Part shown: positions 59,554 through 64,000 of the stretch, piece after piece
Position numbering within the stretch: position 1 is the stretch's first letter
How the letters are laid out: each line of letters begins with the position of its first letter
Source of the DNA: Owenia fusiformis
Lineage: Eukaryota; Annelida; Polychaeta; Sabellida; Oweniidae
Length of the DNA: 64,000 nucleotides
Reading direction: 5' to 3'
Assembly (NCBI GenBank): GCA_903813345.2
Contig: CAIIXF020000007.1
Span: 3,167,730 to 3,231,729 of the forward strand
Made by a program: the position numbers and the translations under genes
Notes under the pieces: model-generated
Databases searched by the model: none
Seen by the model: the letters and a program-made list of their open reading frames with translations, nothing else
Told to the model about the DNA's origin: nothing

Positions 59554-60626
59554 ATTGTTACATTAGTCTGTTTAGCCTAACCGAATTAAGAATATTTCAC
59601 TATAAGTGCTGTATAGATTATACCCTGTACTGTAGTTGTGGATAATTTGAAGAATGGTAATGAATGAGTTAAAAAGTAGATGATTTATGATGCTGTAACA
59701 GTAAAATCGAGACGTATGTTAAAATAGTTGATAAAACAAAGCCAATCAGCTTGAAATATTTCTCGACTTTGAAGTCTTGCCACTTCGTCGAAATGAATTT
59801 CTTGACAACCGAATATGTATTTTATACTATTTATCTCCTTATTATCTTGACCTTTAGAAATGCAAGTGAACGCAGAAAGTATATCAACTTGAGATAAACA
59901 CACCAGGTCACACTTGCCTACCAATAACAATCTATAGGTTTTTTCATATTTTTTTGGTGAAGGCAGAAAGATGTGATGAGTATCAGAATGGTTGGTCCCA
60001 GTGTAGCATCTCTCAGGCGGGCTCTCGGGTTAAGATATTAAATTGTGCGAAACAATAAGTAAATCAGAGTAAATTGGTTCTTTGCATTACCAATCTGGAA
60101 AATGTTTGTCCTTTTAACGTTTAAAACTGTAATATATTAAATACATCCTATTGTCAACAGAATAACAAAATCACATGACATCTTTTAATAACAATTTTTG
60201 TGACAAATTCATTGATTTTATTCCTGTTCAAGACCATCAAAATAATAGTACTACATACTATGTGTCTCAAATCACGAGGTATAACTTTGACCAGATGCAC
60301 ACTACAATGTAAATTAGCTCCTGTGTCATACTTGATTTATCTATTTGTCCCACAGACACGGGAACAAGAGTTCATCCCCCTCCCACTCACTATGTATAAG
60401 GTAGAAAAAGATTTTACATTAGCTACACAGTGAATTGGGGGGGGGATTTAAATCTTCCTGGGCCTGTTATTTGTCCCCTGAGTTAATTCAACTCATCGTG
60501 TCGCAGTATCAGAAGTGATGCAAGCTACATTAGTATCGGAAATCATTGGTTCTTCTCTATTTGACCCCTACTGGTGTATTCAACTGATAATGTTGCTGTA
60601 TCAGTAGTACATGATGCGAGATACAT

Positions 60627-63600
60627 TTAGTACTTGTAATCCTGTATAGTTGAAGTTGTGACAGTTGTTACGACTTGCTCCCTCTGAATAATGTCATATT
60701 CTCGCTTCATCTGACACAGAGCGCATGGGTTACAGCAACAGACCACGCAACAATCGTCCATGATACTGCCCTGAAATAAAAAAAAACGGCAATAAACAGT
60801 TGTTAATGTTGCACTGATGTGCACCATTTGTAAAAAAGTGTACAATCACAGGGCCAACCATGCCCGTAGTTAGCCCGTAGTCAGCTTTTTATAAGGGAAG
60901 TGTGTAGGCTCTAAATTCCGCCCCGCCCACGCATAAGAAATTTTCATGCTAAACCAACTCACTTCGTAATGTAAAGGGTATATCGGAGTGGTCGTGAAAA
61001 TCCAGAAGGAAGGGGGCCCAAAAACTTCAACCGAAACGCCAAGTTTTGCCAGTTTGTTATCTTAATAAGCTACGGGCATGCCAACCTGCTGGCTTTGATT
61101 GACACATAATTTCTTCATCCCTGTATTATTTCCAAGTATTCCAAAACAACAACTTGCACGTGCAGCTACGAACTATCATCAATTAAATATGAGGCCTGAA
61201 ATTATGAGAATTTTGAAAAGTGAAGAAAATTATGAAATAATTAAATAATTTACCATTATATTGTGCTGAGTTCTCAACTTTGTCCTTAGTGCGATCGAAG
61301 CTCCGGGGACACATATTGGAGTGCAACATGACTCGTTATTCTTAGAGTGGAACCAGCACTCGTAGCACGGGCCACACCACGTGACCAAACAACCTATAAC
61401 ATATAAATGCCATCGTGGTAATCCACGCCCTCTCCATCTCTCTCCTTCTGTTCTGCGATGCAACAGAGATAGATGCTATGAGTATCAGAATGTATAAATG
61501 CAAATATTTTTTACAAATGAAATGAGAACTACGCTTTGTTTCCTTACACAAATACACGGGGGGAGCATGGAAACCTAAGCATGGTTTTAATTTTTGTCCC
61601 ACCTACTATGTACAGTGTTTTGAATGGTTTTCAACAGAAAAGGACCTTTAAACAGTTAATTCGTGAATTAACGTGGAAGTAGTTAATGTGTGAATTAACT
61701 ACTTTAAACAGTAAATTAGTTAATTCACACATAGTTCGGCAAGGTGTGTCCGATTCCAGCCAATCCGAACAGAGTATTCACATGATGAACAGTGTGTGAA
61801 ATATCAATAACACATATTAGGCCACTAGTTAAACAGTTGTCATGGTGATGAATGGATTTTTCACATTGGATTGATGACCTGCAAACTTGACCCTTGCATA
61901 AATTTAATTGAAAATGTGTTATTTTAGTGATTTCGTTCCTTTTAGATGATTTTATAGAAAAACATTTGCAATGTGTGAAACAACACCTTCATGGTATGAT
62001 TCAGCAAACAATGCATTGAGTCTTGGGCTTAGATCCTTTAATATACGTACATGTTTCCATATCGCTCGTACAGCTGCATAGGGTAGTGGACCATGTTTTA
62101 CCCCCGCCCTGCTGAATAATCACAGTTTGGTTGATACCGCCCTGCGGCTGATTCACTACAACACCAGTGGAAGCTGTTCCAACCTAGGAGAGCAAGAGAA
62201 TGAAACATAGTTCCGTCACATGGTGTTGCTCAAAAATGAATGGTGGCTAAAATGACAGAAAATATAAAAACTGATATAATTTTTTACAAAATTATTTCAT
62301 ACAACTACTCTTTACAAAGACATGGCTTTTTACAATGCAGGACATCTGAAATTGTAAAGCTAGAAAATGGGCCTAAAGTGAATTCGCGGCCATTTTGAAA
62401 ATAGGCGAGCTTTTGAAGCAGGAGTCACATTGTTTTTTCTTTATTGATGTTGAATAAAAATATTTGAAAATGGGAATCCTATCAACAGAGGATTTAAAAA
62501 AGGCCAATTGTTGACAGAGGTTTTGAAACTTGCCACTATTTTGGACTGATGGAGAGACAGATGGACAAATCAATGTTAAAGAGAGAATCAGATATAGCGA
62601 GCAGGCTAAACAAAAAATTGTTTCAATTTCAGAATATTTTTGTCTCATGTCATTCCTTGTCATGTCTATTTTCTAAAAATCACAAAAGTGCATACTTTAT
62701 TCCAGGAGAACTAAAGATTTTTGCAATAATGAATTATTTTTCTATAAGAATGGTTACCATTCTTATTATTTGGGAGAATTTAAACATTTTTCACTCATTT
62801 TAGCACTTTGAATCTTTAATAACTTCATATTGTGAATCTTTTGGGAGATATTGTAATTGATATTGTTAGGAATAGATTGGCAGGTCAATTATACATGTTG
62901 CTTGTAATTTTGTCACCCCCTATAGATCAGATTCTGCCTTTAACTAAAATGGCTGAAAATAAAAAAAATGGATATAATTTTTTGCCGATTGTTTGTAACA
63001 AAATTATTTCATACAACTACTCTTTACAGTGACATGGCTTTTTACAATGCAGGACACCTGCAGGACTTGTAAAAGCTAAAAAATGGGCCAAAAGTGAATT
63101 CCGCGGGACAAAAATGGGGGCCATTTTGAAAATAGGTCAGCTTTTGAACCAGGAGTCACAGGGGAGTTTTCTGTATTGATGTTGAACAGAAATAACTTAA
63201 AACAGGAAACCTATCGACAGAGGTTTTAAAACTTTAAGCTCACCATGTGACTTAATAAGCCACAGTTCATCTTGATGATAAGGATAATTCGAAGACATTG
63301 AGATTCCAAAATGACAGTTATTAATATTAAGACCACTCAGTTTAACTTGCATTTATTTTGTCAATCAATGTATTGCCGGGATTGACTTTGTCGAGAGAAA
63401 TGTGCCTTGTTTTCTTTTGAATATTTTGAGAGAGGATATACTGTACTTGTGAGTTTTTCATTTTTAACATTGTTAAACTATATTCGAATTTTAAAATATT
63501 CAATGTATTTTGTGTGTCGTTATTTTTACTCGAATCTCTATTCTAGAAATACAAAAATAAACAAACAAATGCTTAATACGGAGTTCAACTGGCCTTGGAT

Positions 63601-63697
63601 GAAGGTAAGTCAGTTTTACCTGTTGCGGCGATCCGCTGAACGCAGGCGGGTTTAATTCTAACCCAACATTGTCAAATATTTTGTAATTTGTTGACAT
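60627..63697 (-). CDS. PLAC8: PLAC8-family cysteine-rich protein 3
   Basis: Exons on the minus strand: 63697-63620, 62183-62051, 61393-61254, 60770-60627 (stop); 164 residues. Starts MSTNYKIFDNVGLELNPP. The core reads WSTTLCSCTSDMETCCL, WCGPCYECWF, PGASIALRTKLRTQHN, GSIMDDCCVVCCCNPCALCQ and MKREYDIIQREQ, with tail TIQDYKY. Exon 2 is 15 nt shorter than in copies 1 and 2 (loss of five codons around VVPSM / AVPPM), in frame. Intron 1 (1.4 kb) is enlarged by dispersed repeats. Together with copies 1 and 2 it forms a head-to-tail cluster on one strand that may continue beyond the right edge. Confidence 0.92.
62276..63235. repeat. Dispersed-repeat block in PLAC8 copy 3 intron 1
   Basis: Two direct repeats of about 240 bp (62276-62530 and 62990-63235; 'cttttacaatgcaggacat', 'ggccattttgaaaatagg', 'cagaggttttaaaact') flank the dispersed repeat shared with 12040-12440 (62575-62935 here). 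The family is unknown and no coding capacity is seen. Confidence 0.65.
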
Positions 63698-64000
63698 ATT
63701 GTTATTTAAGTTTATTTAGGCTAATCAAAGAACTTTTCACTTAGTGATGTCGTGGATCATACCATGTAGCTGTAGATAGGTTGAAGAATGATAATGAATG
63801 AGTAAGAAAATAGATGATTTCTGATATAGTGTCAGTAAATTCTAGAAGCATGTTAAAATAGTTGATAAAACAAAGCCAATCAGATTGGTATATTTCTCAA
63901 CTTTGAAGTCTTGCCACTTCGTCGAAATGAATTTGTTTACAACCGGATATGTATTTTGTACTATTTCTTATCTCCTCTTGACCTTTAGAAGTGAGTGAAC

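Noticed and set aside
62276-63235. 240-bp direct repeats as terminal repeats of a retroelement
   Set aside because: I see no primer site, polypurine tract, target duplication or coding remnant; a local duplication explains it equally well.

Overview
This is genomic DNA from an AT-rich, intron-rich invertebrate animal. Genes are split into short exons with GT-AG introns. The intergenic DNA is full of small inverted-repeat elements, minisatellites and non-LTR retrotransposon pieces. The gene mix (AE-type SLC4 exchanger, AprA/PhoPQ-related secreted protein, tandem PLAC8 genes, a three-Kunitz protein) fits a marine deuterostome or lophotrochozoan. I lean weakly to a hemichordate, but the sequence alone does not settle it. 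All exon models were read by eye from splice sites, reading-frame phase and family similarity.

Layout. 1-1029: LINE reverse transcriptase fragment (minus). 1611-29718: an SLC4 anion exchanger (plus), about 20 constitutive exons and three possible in-frame microexons, with its 5' end outside the window. Its introns hold a second LINE piece, a Tc1/mariner-type MITE, four copies of a Helentron-like repeat and small MITEs. 29774-30290: 37-bp minisatellite in the likely 3' UTR. 33885-35600: two-exon four-transmembrane protein (minus). 35670-36520: 851-bp foldback element with a 5-bp target duplication. 38231-41756: MITEs carrying a tRNA-like segment and a near-identical 1469-bp tandem duplication that includes the promoter and start codon of the next gene. 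41739-43389: secreted three-Kunitz protein (plus). 45494-53084: 15-exon secreted AprA/PhoPQ-related alpha/beta-hydrolase-fold protein (plus). 54134-63697: three tandem PLAC8 genes (minus).

The most notable signal is in the exchanger. Two alternative exons (20869-21017 and 23779-23927) are both exactly 149 nt, have the same phase and encode the same 50-residue TM2-TM3 segment with 24 of 50 residues identical. Including both would break the frame, so they look like mutually exclusive exons swapping half of the ion-binding site. Both carry a TM3 Thr-Gly-Pro signature more like Na+-coupled bicarbonate transporters, within a protein otherwise of Cl-/HCO3- exchanger type.

Other notable points: all three Kunitz domains have an acidic P1 residue; a family of 31-32 bp palindromic insertions has 7-bp target duplications; and a 69-bp hAT-like insertion sits 8 bp inside a PLAC8 intron, with the splice donor kept inside its target duplication.

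I see no operon-like or pathway link between the genes. The exchanger works in plasma-membrane ion and pH transport, the Kunitz and AprA-like proteins are predicted to be secreted, and the PLAC8 and four-TM proteins are predicted membrane proteins.
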